From Halieaceae bacterium UBA5044 (lineage in GTDB: Bacteria; Pseudomonadota; Gammaproteobacteria; Pseudomonadales; Halieaceae), in the NCBI GenBank assembly GCA_002416125.1, contig DIBU01000018.1:1-64000 (forward strand): DNA of 64,000 nucleotides, in the 5' to 3' direction. Shown here piece by piece: positions 15,194 through 25,080 of the stretch. How positions within the stretch are numbered: the first letter of the stretch is position 1; every line of letters begins with the position of its first letter. The notes under the pieces are model-generated. The model did not search any database. It was not told the DNA's origin and saw only the letters and a program-made list of their open reading frames with translations. A program made the position numbers and the translations under genes.

Positions 15194-15245
15194 ATGCACA
15201 ACCTGCCGGGCATGCCATACGCTGAAAACCTTTGGACCAATCACC

Positions 15246-16682
15246 ATGGCCACCACAATCTATCTGTTTCGCAGTGACCTGCGCCTGACTGACCTTCCCG
15301 GACTCGCTGCGGCCAGCCGAGCGGGAGATGTACTGCCGCTGTACGTGCTCGACGACACCAACGCGGGAGAGCGCGCACTCGGCGCTGCCAGCCGCTGGTG
15401 GCTGCATCACAGCCTGAGGTCACTGGCTGACACCATCGCCGATAGCGGAGGCACCCTGAACCTGCTGCAGGGGGACACCAACGCCCGCCTGCGGGACCTG
15501 TTGTCCTCAGGCAATATCGATGCAGTCCACTGCAGCCGGGCCTACAGCCCCTGGGAAGTGGCGCTGGAGGCACAGTTGCGCGACACCTGCGAGGCCATGG
15601 GCGTTACTTTCAAGCGCTATCCCGGCCCGCTACTGCACGAACCGGAGCACATCGCCAACCAGTCGGGCGAGCCCTTCAAGGTCTTCACGCCCTTCTGGCG
15701 CCATTGCTGCCGCGCAGAGGCGCCGTCCCAGCCGGTGCCCTTCCCTTCCCGCACCACCTGGGCAGATCCCCTGGCACAGCGCAGCAGTCTCGATGACCTT
15801 GCACTGCTGCCGAGAAAACCTGACTGGGCCGCGCACTGGCCGGAGTTGTGGACGCCGGGCGAGGAAGGCGCACGCAACACGCTTGCACACTTCCTGCGGG
15901 AACGCGTCTCAGGCTACGCCAAAGGTCGCGATCATCCCGCGGACAATGCGACATCGCGGCTGTCGCCGCACCTGCGCTTCGGCGAAATTTCACCGCGCCA
16001 GGTGTGGCACGCAGCGCGCGCATGCCTGCAGCAGGAACCGGTGCTGGAGGAGCAGATCAACAAGTTTCTCGCCGAGCTAGGCTGGCGTGAATTCTCCTAT
16101 CACCTCTTGTTCCACTTTCCCGATATTGAGCAGGCACCGTTCAAGGCTCAGTTCGAGGACTTCCCCTGGCTCGGCGACGAAGCGCTGTTGAAAGCCTGGC
16201 AACGCGGCCAGACCGGCTACCCGGTGGTCGATGCGGGGATGCGCGAGCTCTGGCACACAGGCTACATGCACAACCGCATCCGCATGGTCACGGCGTCGTT
16301 TCTGACCAAACATCTGCTCACGCACTGGCGCGCCGGCGAGCGCTGGTTCTGGGACACCCTGGTCGATGCGGACCCGGCCAGCAATGCCTGCAGCTGGCAG
16401 TGGGTAGCGGGTAGCGGAGCGGATGCTGCGCCCTACTTCCGCATCTTCAATCCGGTCACCCAGGGTGAGAAATTCGATGCAGGCGGTAGCTATGTACGCC
16501 GCTGGGTGCCGGAGCTTGCCGACCTGCCCGATCGCTACCTGCACAAGCCCTGGGAAGCCCCTGAGGCCGCGTTGAGAGAGGCGGGCATCACACTCGGCAA
16601 GGACTACCCGGAGCCCGTGGTGGACCACCGTGACGCCCGCGAAGCGGCCCTCGCTGCCTATCAGCAGATACGCAAGGGTTAA
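15246..16682 (+). CDS. phrB: Deoxyribodipyrimidine photo-lyase, class I CPD
   Basis: 478 residues. The N-terminal antenna-binding domain begins TIYLFRSDLRLTD. The FAD domain holds the class I signatures GQTGYPVVDAGMREL, TGYMHNRIRMVTASF, and DADPASNACSWQWVAGSGADAAPYFRIFNP (given in pieces), including the conserved tryptophans. It repairs UV-made cyclobutane dimers with blue light. Gene neighbours (MerR regulator, sigma factor, TIGR01777 protein) suggest light-induced expression. Confidence 0.92.
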   Translation: MATTIYLFRSDLRLTDLPGLAAASRAGDVLPLYVLDDTNAGERALGAASRWWLHHSLRSLADTIADSGGTLNLLQGDTNARLRDLLSSGNIDAVHCSRAYSPWEVALEAQLRDTCEAMGVTFKRYPGPLLHEPEHIANQSGEPFKVFTPFWRHCCRAEAPSQPVPFPSRTTWADPLAQRSSLDDLALLPRKPDWAAHWPELWTPGEEGARNTLAHFLRERVSGYAKGRDHPADNATSRLSPHLRFGEISPRQVWHAARACLQQEPVLEEQINKFLAELGWREFSYHLLFHFPDIEQAPFKAQFEDFPWLGDEALLKAWQRGQTGYPVVDAGMRELWHTGYMHNRIRMVTASFLTKHLLTHWRAGERWFWDTLVDADPASNACSWQWVAGSGADAAPYFRIFNPVTQGEKFDAGGSYVRRWVPELADLPDRYLHKPWEAPEAALREAGITLGKDYPEPVVDHRDAREAALAAYQQIRKG

Positions 16683-16806
16683 GGCGGGCTTCACCGTCCT
16701 GTGCGGGATACGCACGTGACGCTGGAAATCTGCTGAAAGAGCGTCAATACTATCCGCCGTAACGCAGACGATGCGCAACCCTCTTCCCACACGGAGCGAC
16801 CCAACC

Positions 16807-17646
16807 ATGGCACTGAAACATTCCCCACTGTACACGGCACTGCTACTTGCACTGGGTTTGTATGCGGCACCCGGCAGCGCGGATACCGCCGAGGTTGTTG
16901 ATGCAGAAGGCAACCGCATCACCTTCGAATACGAGGGCAGTAACCTGCGCGTGAACATGGCGCAGGAACAGGGCAGCTACATGCTGGCCAATGCGCAGAG
17001 CCTGTACGTTGTCACCAACAACGACGGCCAGATCATGGTCATCGATGTGCAACAGGCCATGTCCATGTTCGGGGGCATGGCACAGGCAGCGGTACCTGAC
17101 CTCGCGGAGGTTCGCGTCGAGACCCTTGAGGCCACCGGGCGCAAGGAGACCGTGGCAGGCATTGAGGGGGAGGTCTATACGCTGAGCTTTGTTGACCACA
17201 ACGGCCAGGCACAGCGGGCGGAACTGGTGCTGTCACCGGATGCGCGGGCCGTGGGCTTCCGCGACGCCATGCACCGGATGGCGTCACGTGTCGGCGACAT
17301 GGTCGACCAGCAGGATGCAGCCAACCTGCTGCAAACCCGTCTCAACGACAAGGAGCTGGGTGTACTGCGCTACGGCCAGGACATGCGAGTGGCCAGCATC
17401 AATGCCGGACGCGTTGACCCCGCACGCTTCGTGTTACCGGCAGAACCCACCGATCTCTCCGCGCTCGGCGGCCTCTTCGGTGGCGGCAACGGCAGCGAGG
17501 AAGGGGGTATGGGCGGCATTATGTCCGGCATATTCGGCGGTGGTGCGAAAGAGGCACCCAGCGACGAGGCCGCGCCCGCGGATGACAGCCTGGAGAATGC
17601 CACCAAGGAAATCGGCAAGGCTTTCGGCAAACTGTTCGGCAATTGA
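16807..17646 (+). CDS. Secreted protein of unknown function with Gly-rich segment
   Basis: 279 residues from ATG 16807 with GGAG upstream at about 16793. A signal peptide ends near residue 25 (APGSA-D). The mature part reads like a lipoprotein-carrier-style beta domain (NRITFEYEGSNLRVNMAQEQGSYML, TVAGIEGEVYTLSFVDHNG), followed near residues 218-245 by a glycine/methionine-rich stretch (LGGLFGGGNGSEEGGMGG) and a lysine/phenylalanine tail. It resembles DUF4412-type proteins in layout, but I am not certain. Likely periplasmic. Confidence 0.6.
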   Translation: MALKHSPLYTALLLALGLYAAPGSADTAEVVDAEGNRITFEYEGSNLRVNMAQEQGSYMLANAQSLYVVTNNDGQIMVIDVQQAMSMFGGMAQAAVPDLAEVRVETLEATGRKETVAGIEGEVYTLSFVDHNGQAQRAELVLSPDARAVGFRDAMHRMASRVGDMVDQQDAANLLQTRLNDKELGVLRYGQDMRVASINAGRVDPARFVLPAEPTDLSALGGLFGGGNGSEEGGMGGIMSGIFGGGAKEAPSDEAAPADDSLENATKEIGKAFGKLFGN

Positions 17647-17662
17647 GCGGCAGTTTTGCCGC
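17647..17662 (+). terminator. Weak hairpin after the secreted-protein gene
   Basis: GCGGCA-GTTT-TGCCGC directly after the stop codon. The six-base stem is GC-rich but only ATATTG follows, with no T-run, so if it terminates it does so weakly. Confidence 0.3.
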
Positions 17663-17732
17663 ATATTGAACTGGTACACGCGGCGGCTTTAGTGCAAAAT
17701 GCGCCCCTGATTTTACGAGGGACTGCCGCCGC

Positions 17733-17951
17733 ATGGCAAAAGAAGACCAGATCGAGATGGAGGGTGAAGTCGTCGACACCCTGCCCAACACAACGTTTCG
17801 TGTCAAACTCGAAAACGGACACGTTGTGACCGCCCACATCTCGGGCAAAATGCGCAAGAACTACATTCGCATCCTGACCGGCGATAAAGTTCGCGTGGAA
17901 CTCACCCCCTACGACCTGACCAAGGGCCGCATCACGTATCGCGAGCGCTGA
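17733..17951 (+). CDS. infA: Translation initiation factor IF-1
   Basis: 72 residues, the exact family length, a single OB-fold (MEGEVVDTLPNTTFRVKLENG, ISGKMRKNYIRILTGD). It occupies the ribosomal A site during initiation. GAGGGA lies upstream of the ATG. Adjacent convergent clpA is the standard gammaproteobacterial neighbourhood. A hairpin GATACCG/CGGTATC (17950-17974) lies between the two convergent genes. Confidence 0.97.
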   Translation: MAKEDQIEMEGEVVDTLPNTTFRVKLENGHVVTAHISGKMRKNYIRILTGDKVRVELTPYDLTKGRITYRER

Positions 17952-17974
17952 TACCGCGGTAACCCCACGGTATC
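17950..17974. terminator. Hairpin between convergent infA and clpA
   Basis: GATACCG (17950-17956) pairs with CGGTATC (17968-17974) around an 11-base loop, starting at the last base before the infA stop. No strong T-run on either strand, so its activity as a terminator is uncertain. Confidence 0.35.
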
Positions 17975-17995
17975 ACTGCGCGGCTACCGCCTCCC

Positions 17996-20272
17996 TCAGG
18001 CGGGTTCCGCTTCCGTTTCCTCTACCCGCACCTCCAGGCCGTCTCCAGCCTCATTGAGGCGTACCTGAGCAACACCACCGCCCTGCGCCAGCGAGCCGAA
18101 CAGCACCAGCTCCGCCAGTGGCTTCTTGATGTACTCCTGAATCACCCGCGCCATAGGCCGGGCGCCCATATTGCGGTCGTAGCCCTTTTCCACCAGCCAC
18201 AGCCGCGCATCTTCGTCCACGTCCAGCGTCACGCGCTTTTCATCGAGCTGGCCCTGCAGTTCGGTGAGGAATTTATCGACGACCGTGAGGATCACATCTT
18301 CGCCCAGCGGTTCGAACTGCACGATGCTGTCGAGGCGGTTGCGGAACTCCGGCGTGAACATCCGGTTGATCGCCTCCATGGCATCGGTACTGTGGTCCTG
18401 GGTCGTGAAACCGATGGTGCGCCGACTGATGCTCTCGGCGCCGGCGTTGGTGGTCATCACCAGGATTACATTGCGGAAGTCCGCCTTGCGACCGTTGTTG
18501 TCGGTGAGCGTGCCGTGATCCATCACCTGCAACAGCAGGTTGAAGACCTCCGGGTGGGCTTTTTCAATCTCATCGAGCAGAATCACCGCGTGCGGATGTT
18601 TGGTGACGGCATCGGTCAAAAGGCCGCCCTGGTCGAAGCCCACATAGCCCGGCGGTGCACCGATCAGGCGCGACACGGTGTGCCGCTCCATATACTCGGA
18701 CATATCAAACCTGATCAGTTCCAGCCCAAGCTGGCGCGCGAGCTGTTTGGTCACCTCGGTTTTACCGACGCCGGTGGGCCCTGCCAGCAGGAACGAGCCA
18801 ATCGGCTTGTCACCCGAGCGCAGCCCTGCGCGCGCCAGCTTGATCGACGTGGCCAGGCTGCTGATGGCGGCGGTCTGCCCAAATACCACCATCTGCAGAT
18901 TCTGCTCCAGCTTCTGCAGTGTTTCACGGTCGTCGGAGCTGACCGACTTTGGCGGAATCCGCGCTATTTTGGCCACCACCGCTTCAATGTCGGCAACGCC
19001 GATCACTTTCTTGCGCTTGGAAGGCGGCTGCAGCTGCTGATAGGCACCCGCCTCGTCGATGACATCGATCGCCTTGTCGGGCAGGAACCGATCCGTGATG
19101 TAGCGGGCCGACAGGTCCGTGGCCACGCGCAGCGCCTTGTTCGTGTAGCGCAGCCCGTGATGCTCCTCAAAACGCGACTTCAACCCCTTGAGAATCAGGT
19201 AGGCGTCATCGGGTGAAGGTTCCAGCACGTCAATCTTCTGGAAGCGCCGGCTCAGGGCCTTGTCCTTGTCGAAGATACCGCGGTACTCCTGGAAGGTGGT
19301 GCTGCCAATGCAGCGCATCTTGCCCGAGGTCAACAGCGGTTTGAGCAGATTGCTCGCGTCCATGACGCCGCCAGAGGCTGCCCCGGCACCGATGATGGTG
19401 TGGATCTCATCAATGAACAGGATGGCACCTTCACGTTTCTTGAGGTTGGCGAGCAAACCCTTGAAGCGCTTCTCGAAGTCACCACGGTACTTGGTGCCGG
19501 CCAGCAGTGCGCCGAGGTCCAGCGAATACACCACGCTGTCCTTCAGCATTTCCGGCACGTCACCATCGACGATCATTTTTGCCAGACCCTCGGCGATGGC
19601 CGTTTTACCAACGCCAGACTCACCGACCAGCAATGGATTGTTCTTGCGGCGGCGCGCGAGGATCTGGGCCACGCGCTCCACCTCAGGCATGCGCCCAATC
19701 AGGGGGTCGATGCGCCCGGCGCGGGCCTCCTCGTTCAGGTTGGTTGCAAAGGTATCGAGCGGGCTCTCTTCGCCATCCTCCGCGGCGGTGGCATCGCCTG
19801 TCGGGTTGCCGCTGGCACTGCCCTCGCCGTCCTCGGACACCCGGGAAATCCCGTGCGTGATGAAGTTGACCACGTCGAGCCTGGCAATGCTCTGCGTCTT
19901 GAGAAAATAGACGGCCTGGCTTTCCTGCTCGCTGAAAATCGCCACCAGCACATTGGCACCGGTGACTTCGCTGCGGCCGGAGGACTGCACGTGGAACACC
20001 GCACGCTGCAGCACACGCTGGAAGCCCAGCGTGGGCTGGGTCTCGCGGTCGTCGTTGTCCTCGGGAATCAGCGGCGTGGTGGCATCGACGAACTCCATGA
20101 GGTCGCCGCGCAAGGCGTTGATCTCTGCGCCACAGGCCTTGAGTACGCGAATGGCGTCATTGTTGTCCAGGAGGGCCAGCAACAGGTGCTCGACCGTCAT
20201 GAACTCATGGCGCTTGCCCCGGGCCTCGCGAAAGGCCTCGTTCAGGGTCAGTTCCAGATCCTTGCTCAGCAT
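17996..20272 (-). CDS. clpA: ATP-dependent Clp protease ATP-binding subunit ClpA
   Basis: 758 residues, identical in length to E. coli ClpA. N-domain at 1-145, first AAA+ module with Walker A GESGVGKT at 217-224, second AAA+ module with GPTGVGKT near residue 500, and the IGF loop (RRTIGFTTQD) that docks on ClpP. It unfolds substrates, including N-degron proteins delivered by ClpS, and feeds them to ClpP. It lies 17 bases downstream of clpS on the same strand. Confidence 0.97.
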   Translation of the reverse strand: MLSKDLELTLNEAFREARGKRHEFMTVEHLLLALLDNNDAIRVLKACGAEINALRGDLMEFVDATTPLIPEDNDDRETQPTLGFQRVLQRAVFHVQSSGRSEVTGANVLVAIFSEQESQAVYFLKTQSIARLDVVNFITHGISRVSEDGEGSASGNPTGDATAAEDGEESPLDTFATNLNEEARAGRIDPLIGRMPEVERVAQILARRRKNNPLLVGESGVGKTAIAEGLAKMIVDGDVPEMLKDSVVYSLDLGALLAGTKYRGDFEKRFKGLLANLKKREGAILFIDEIHTIIGAGAASGGVMDASNLLKPLLTSGKMRCIGSTTFQEYRGIFDKDKALSRRFQKIDVLEPSPDDAYLILKGLKSRFEEHHGLRYTNKALRVATDLSARYITDRFLPDKAIDVIDEAGAYQQLQPPSKRKKVIGVADIEAVVAKIARIPPKSVSSDDRETLQKLEQNLQMVVFGQTAAISSLATSIKLARAGLRSGDKPIGSFLLAGPTGVGKTEVTKQLARQLGLELIRFDMSEYMERHTVSRLIGAPPGYVGFDQGGLLTDAVTKHPHAVILLDEIEKAHPEVFNLLLQVMDHGTLTDNNGRKADFRNVILVMTTNAGAESISRRTIGFTTQDHSTDAMEAINRMFTPEFRNRLDSIVQFEPLGEDVILTVVDKFLTELQGQLDEKRVTLDVDEDARLWLVEKGYDRNMGARPMARVIQEYIKKPLAELVLFGSLAQGGGVAQVRLNEAGDGLEVRVEETEAEPA

Positions 20273-20289
20273 ACTCTACCACTCCCGGG

Positions 20290-20655
20290 CTACTCGCCCT
20301 CCGATGCCTCGATTTCGCACAACAACGGGTGCTGATTGTCTCGCGCGTACTGATTGACCTGGGCTGCCTTTGTCTCGGCAATGTCCCGGGTGTATATACC
20401 GCATACGCCCTTGCCCTTGGTATGGACTGTCAACATGACGTGCGTGGCCTGCTCGCGGTTCATCCGGAAGAACACCTCGAGTACTTCAACCACGAACTCC
20501 ATGGGGGTGTAATCGTCATTGAGTAGCACCACCTTGTACAGCGGCGGCTTCTTGAGCTCCGGTTTCGAGTCCTGCAATGCCAGGCCACCGTCGCGATCGC
20601 GCTCCCCCTCATCGCCGGACATGCGCCACGCGCCGGCCAGGATTACCTCGTTCAC
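20290..20655 (-). CDS. clpS: ClpA adaptor protein ClpS
   Basis: 121 residues if started at GTG 20655, which has AGAGGG five bases upstream; ATG 20622 (110 residues, closer to the usual size) lacks a ribosome-binding site. The conserved core is clear: YKVVLLNDDYTPMEFVVEVL, MLTVHTKGKGVCGIYTRDIAETKA and NQHPLLCEIE, with the N-degron pocket residues. It hands N-end-rule substrates to ClpA, encoded next in the same operon. Confidence 0.92.
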   Translation of the reverse strand: MNEVILAGAWRMSGDEGERDRDGGLALQDSKPELKKPPLYKVVLLNDDYTPMEFVVEVLEVFFRMNREQATHVMLTVHTKGKGVCGIYTRDIAETKAAQVNQYARDNQHPLLCEIEASEGE

Positions 20656-20704
20656 TCCATCCCTCTCAAACGTTTGCCCTGCCATAGATAGTGGATATTG
20701 GCCC

Positions 20705-20710
20705 ATTATA
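20705..20710 (-). promoter_or_regulatory. -10 element of the clpS-clpA promoter
   Basis: A perfect TATAAT on the reverse strand at 20705-20710. The -35 is poor. The transcript start near 20698 excludes the ATG at 20706 and leaves 20685, 20655 and 20622 as possible clpS starts. Confidence 0.4.
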
Positions 20711-20756
20711 AGTCAATTCAACCCCGACCTGTTTTTCGCGCGAAAACCCCGCCCAC

Positions 20757-20785
20757 AAAAAAAGGGCCCGTGCTGCCACGGGCCC
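20757..20785 (-). terminator. Rho-independent terminator of icd
   Basis: On the reverse strand, 25 bases after the icd stop, a nine-base stem GGGCCCGTG/CACGGGCCC (20764-20785, loop of four) is followed by T7 (20757-20763). It also insulates the divergent-looking clpS promoter. Confidence 0.9.
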
Positions 20786-20810
20786 TTCTTCGCAAGCCTG
20801 CCGGGCAGGT

Positions 20811-22064
<1,254 letters not shown>

Positions 22065-22210
22065 AGATTGTTCTCCGTCGCTGTGGGTCCATTGAGTCCC
22101 GGGGTGCGGTATCCTTGTGGGAGCCCCCGTTAAAACGGCGCTTAGTGTATCAGGTTTCCCGGCCTTTCTCTTGAACCGGGGAGCAGTTTTTTCCCCACGG
22201 CGGAGCCGCG

Positions 22211-22873
22211 ATGGCCACGGTCATTCTGTTCAATAAACCCTTTCAGGTACTGAGCCAATTCAGCGACCGCAGCGATCACCCGGCGGCGAGCGCGGCCGCG
22301 TCCACTGGCGATACCCGGCAGCCCGCTCGCGCCACGCTGGCCGACTACCTGCAGGCGCCTGGCTTCCGGGTAGCCGGGCGCCTCGATTTCGACTCCGAGG
22401 GCCTGCTGCTGCTGACGGACAGCGGCGCTCTGCAGCAGCAGATCACCCATCCACGACACAAACTCTGGAAGACCTACCAGGTACAGGTGGAGGGCACGCC
22501 CGATGCGGCGCAGGTCGCCGCATTGCAGGCAGGCGTCACCCTGCGCGACGGACCCACCCTGCCCGCCCGCGTGCATGTCATCGGCACACCGGCGCAGCTC
22601 TGGCCACGCACGCCCCCCGTGCGCTCACGATTGACGGTGAGCGACAGCTGGCTGGAGATCAGCATCCGCGAAGGCCGGAACCGGCAGGTGCGCCGCATGA
22701 CCGCGGCGGTCGGCTTGCCGACCCTGCGGCTGATCCGCACGCGGATCGGCGACTGGTCACTGGAGGGCCTCGCACCCGGCGCCCATCGCAGGCTCACCGT
22801 GCACGCCCCGCAACAGCGCGCCCCGGGATCTGTGCGACGCCCGCGAGCCGCGGCGCCGAGACGGAAACCATGA
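22211..22873 (+). CDS. rluE: 23S rRNA pseudouridine(2457) synthase RluE
   Basis: 220 residues. The RsuA/RluE family motif with catalytic Asp is GRLDFDSEGLLLLT (about residues 56-69); the EGRNRQVRRMTAAVG block follows at about 156-170. No S4 domain, as in RluE. A proline/arginine-rich C-terminal tail of about 20 residues extends beyond the family core. First gene of an overlapping operon with nudJ (ATGA overlap). Confidence 0.9.
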   Translation: MATVILFNKPFQVLSQFSDRSDHPAASAAASTGDTRQPARATLADYLQAPGFRVAGRLDFDSEGLLLLTDSGALQQQITHPRHKLWKTYQVQVEGTPDAAQVAALQAGVTLRDGPTLPARVHVIGTPAQLWPRTPPVRSRLTVSDSWLEISIREGRNRQVRRMTAAVGLPTLRLIRTRIGDWSLEGLAPGAHRRLTVHAPQQRAPGSVRRPRAAAPRRKP

Positions 22874-23322
22874 GCGATTGGCAGCCCCATGTGACCGTCG
22901 CGACTGTGGTGTTTGACGGGGCCCGCTACCTGCTTGTCGAGGAGCGCGACAAGACGACGGGCAAGCCCGTATTCAACCAGCCTGCAGGCCATCTCGAAGC
23001 GCGGGAGACACTGTTTCAGGCGGCACTGCGTGAAACCCGGGAGGAGACCGGCTGGGAGGTCATGCTGGAGGGGGTGCTGGGGCTTGCACGCTATGTGGCA
23101 CCCGGCAATGGGGTCACCTACTACCGCACCACGTTTTGCGCGCGTCCACTCCAGGCGTTGCCCGATGCGGTACTGGACAGCGACATCCTCGCCGTGCACT
23201 GGCTGCGTTACGAGGAAATCCTCGCAGTTTCTGCTAGAATGCGCAGCCCGCTGGTGCTGGCCGCCATTGAGCAGCATCGCAGCGGCATTCGATACCCTCT
23301 GGACCTGATTTCACCCGCATGA
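22870..23322 (+). CDS. nudJ: Nudix phosphohydrolase NudJ
   Basis: 150 residues. The Nudix box is GHLEARETLFQAALRETREETGW in pieces at about 38-60, with the RETREET metal-binding glutamates intact. NudJ homologues act on thiamin pyrimidine pyrophosphates and nucleoside di/triphosphates. Start and stop overlap rluE and mnmA by four bases each, and the order rluE-nudJ-mnmA is conserved in gammaproteobacteria. Confidence 0.88.
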   Translation: MSDWQPHVTVATVVFDGARYLLVEERDKTTGKPVFNQPAGHLEARETLFQAALRETREETGWEVMLEGVLGLARYVAPGNGVTYYRTTFCARPLQALPDAVLDSDILAVHWLRYEEILAVSARMRSPLVLAAIEQHRSGIRYPLDLISPA

Positions 23323-24410
23323 GCCTCAACGCAGCGACCAAAGTCATTGTCGGCATGTCAGGTGGCGTGGACTCCTCCGTCGCCGCGCTACTGCTGCGCG
23401 AGCAGGGCTATCGGGTGGAAGGCCTGTTCATGAAGAACTGGGACGAGGACGACGGCACAGAGTATTGCACTGCAAAAGCCGACTTCGCCGATGCACAGGC
23501 CGTTGCCGATGCCCTCGACATCCCCCTGCACGGCGCCAACTTCGCGGCCGAGTACTGGGACAACGTGTTTGAGCACTTCCTGGCGGAGTACAAGGCAGGG
23601 CGCACCCCCAACCCGGATATTCTCTGCAACCGGGAAATCAAATTCCGCGCCTTCCTCGACTACGCACTGCTGCTGGGCGCCGACTTCATCGCCACCGGAC
23701 ACTACGCGCGTCGCGGCGAGAGCCACGGCAAGGCGGCGCTGCTGCGGGGGCTGGATGCCAACAAGGACCAGAGCTATTTTCTGCACGCCGTGGGACATCG
23801 GGAACTGGCACAGACCCTGTTCCCGGTGGGTGAGATCGAGAAACCGGAAGTGCGCGCCATTGCTGCGCGCCACGGCCTCGTCACCTCGGACAAAAAAGAC
23901 TCCACCGGCATCTGCTTCATCGGCGAACGCCGTTTCAAGGATTTTCTGCAACAGTATCTGCCTGCACAGCCCGGCGACATCTACAGCCTCGACGGCGAGA
24001 TCCTGGGGCGGCACCAGGGACTCATGTATCACACCATAGGCCAGCGCCAGGGGCTGGGCATTGGCGGCCTTGCCGACCACGGGGATGAACCCTGGTATGT
24101 CGTGGGCAAGGACCTCGAGCACAACGTGCTGCGCGTCGCCCAGGGCAATAACCACCCCGCGCTGTTCAGCAGCGGCCTGCAGGTCAGTGATATTTTCTGG
24201 ATCACCGGTGATACACCCGAACTGCCGTTTCGATGCACTGCCAAGGTCCGCTACCGCCAGGCAGACCAGTGCTGCAGCGTCATCGCCGAAAACGGTGTTT
24301 ATCGGGTCCACTTCGACGAACCACAACGCGCGGTCACCCCGGGACAGTCCGTGGTGCTCTACGATGGCGAGCGTTGCCTGGGGGGAGGCGTCATTGAACG
24401 AACCGACTGA
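23319..24410 (+). CDS. mnmA: tRNA-specific 2-thiouridylase MnmA
   Basis: 363 residues. PP-loop GMSGGVDSS at 12-20; catalytic cysteines in NPDILCNREIKF and in the STGICFIGER segment; the family tail GGGVI. It thiolates U34 of tRNA-Lys, -Glu and -Gln using sulfur from IscS via Tus proteins. Overlaps nudJ upstream and hflD downstream (17 bases). Confidence 0.96.
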   Translation: MSLNAATKVIVGMSGGVDSSVAALLLREQGYRVEGLFMKNWDEDDGTEYCTAKADFADAQAVADALDIPLHGANFAAEYWDNVFEHFLAEYKAGRTPNPDILCNREIKFRAFLDYALLLGADFIATGHYARRGESHGKAALLRGLDANKDQSYFLHAVGHRELAQTLFPVGEIEKPEVRAIAARHGLVTSDKKDSTGICFIGERRFKDFLQQYLPAQPGDIYSLDGEILGRHQGLMYHTIGQRQGLGIGGLADHGDEPWYVVGKDLEHNVLRVAQGNNHPALFSSGLQVSDIFWITGDTPELPFRCTAKVRYRQADQCCSVIAENGVYRVHFDEPQRAVTPGQSVVLYDGERCLGGGVIERTD

Positions 24411-25077
24411 GCGCTCTGCACAGCCGCCGCTGCTGGATCAGCAGACTATCGCCCTGGCGGGTGTCGCGCAGGCCGCGCGGCTGGTCGATCAGGTTTCACG
24501 CACGGGCAGCTGTCCGGCAGAATTCCTGCAGGCCTCGCTGAACAGCCTGTTTGTGTTTGACAGCGACTCGGTGGAAGCCGTTTACGGTGGGCTGGGCAGT
24601 GTGAAGCTGGGTCTCGACACGCTTGCAATGGTGTTGAACAACCAGCAACCACCGGAAATGCGCGACATGGTGCGTTACGTTTTCAACCTGCTGTATCTGG
24701 AACGCAGATTCGCCGCGGATCCGGCCATGATGCGGGTGGTTCACTCCCGGCTGCAGCACACCAGCTTTCGCGCCGAACACTTCGCCGGTAACGTAAATGA
24801 TATCTGCCACAGCGTGTCCGGTATCTACCAGGACACACTGAGCACCCTGAAATTTCGCATCAAAGTGAACGGCAACGCTCAACACCTGCAGAACCGCCAG
24901 AGCGCAGACACCATCCGCGCCCTGCTGCTGGCTGGCATCCGCTCCACGCACCTGTGGCGGCAGCTTGGCGGCCGGCGCTGGAAGCTGCTGCTGCAGCGCC
25001 GCAGGATTGCGCGCCGCGCCTATGACCTGTCACGCCAGTTGGGCGTGGCCCACCATCCGACAGATTCTCCGGAGTAA
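24394..25077 (+). CDS. hflD: High frequency lysogenization protein HflD
   Basis: 227 residues from TTG 24394, which has GGGGGAGG at 24381-24388; there is no nearby ATG. The HflD core is seen in LDTLAMVLNNQ, VRYVFNLLYLERRF and VSGIYQDTLSTLKFRIKV. In E. coli HflD is a peripheral membrane protein that binds lambda CII, but its normal role is unclear. The position between mnmA and purB is conserved. Confidence 0.9.
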   Translation: MNEPTERSAQPPLLDQQTIALAGVAQAARLVDQVSRTGSCPAEFLQASLNSLFVFDSDSVEAVYGGLGSVKLGLDTLAMVLNNQQPPEMRDMVRYVFNLLYLERRFAADPAMMRVVHSRLQHTSFRAEHFAGNVNDICHSVSGIYQDTLSTLKFRIKVNGNAQHLQNRQSADTIRALLLAGIRSTHLWRQLGGRRWKLLLQRRRIARRAYDLSRQLGVAHHPTDSPE

Positions 25078-25080
25078 GCC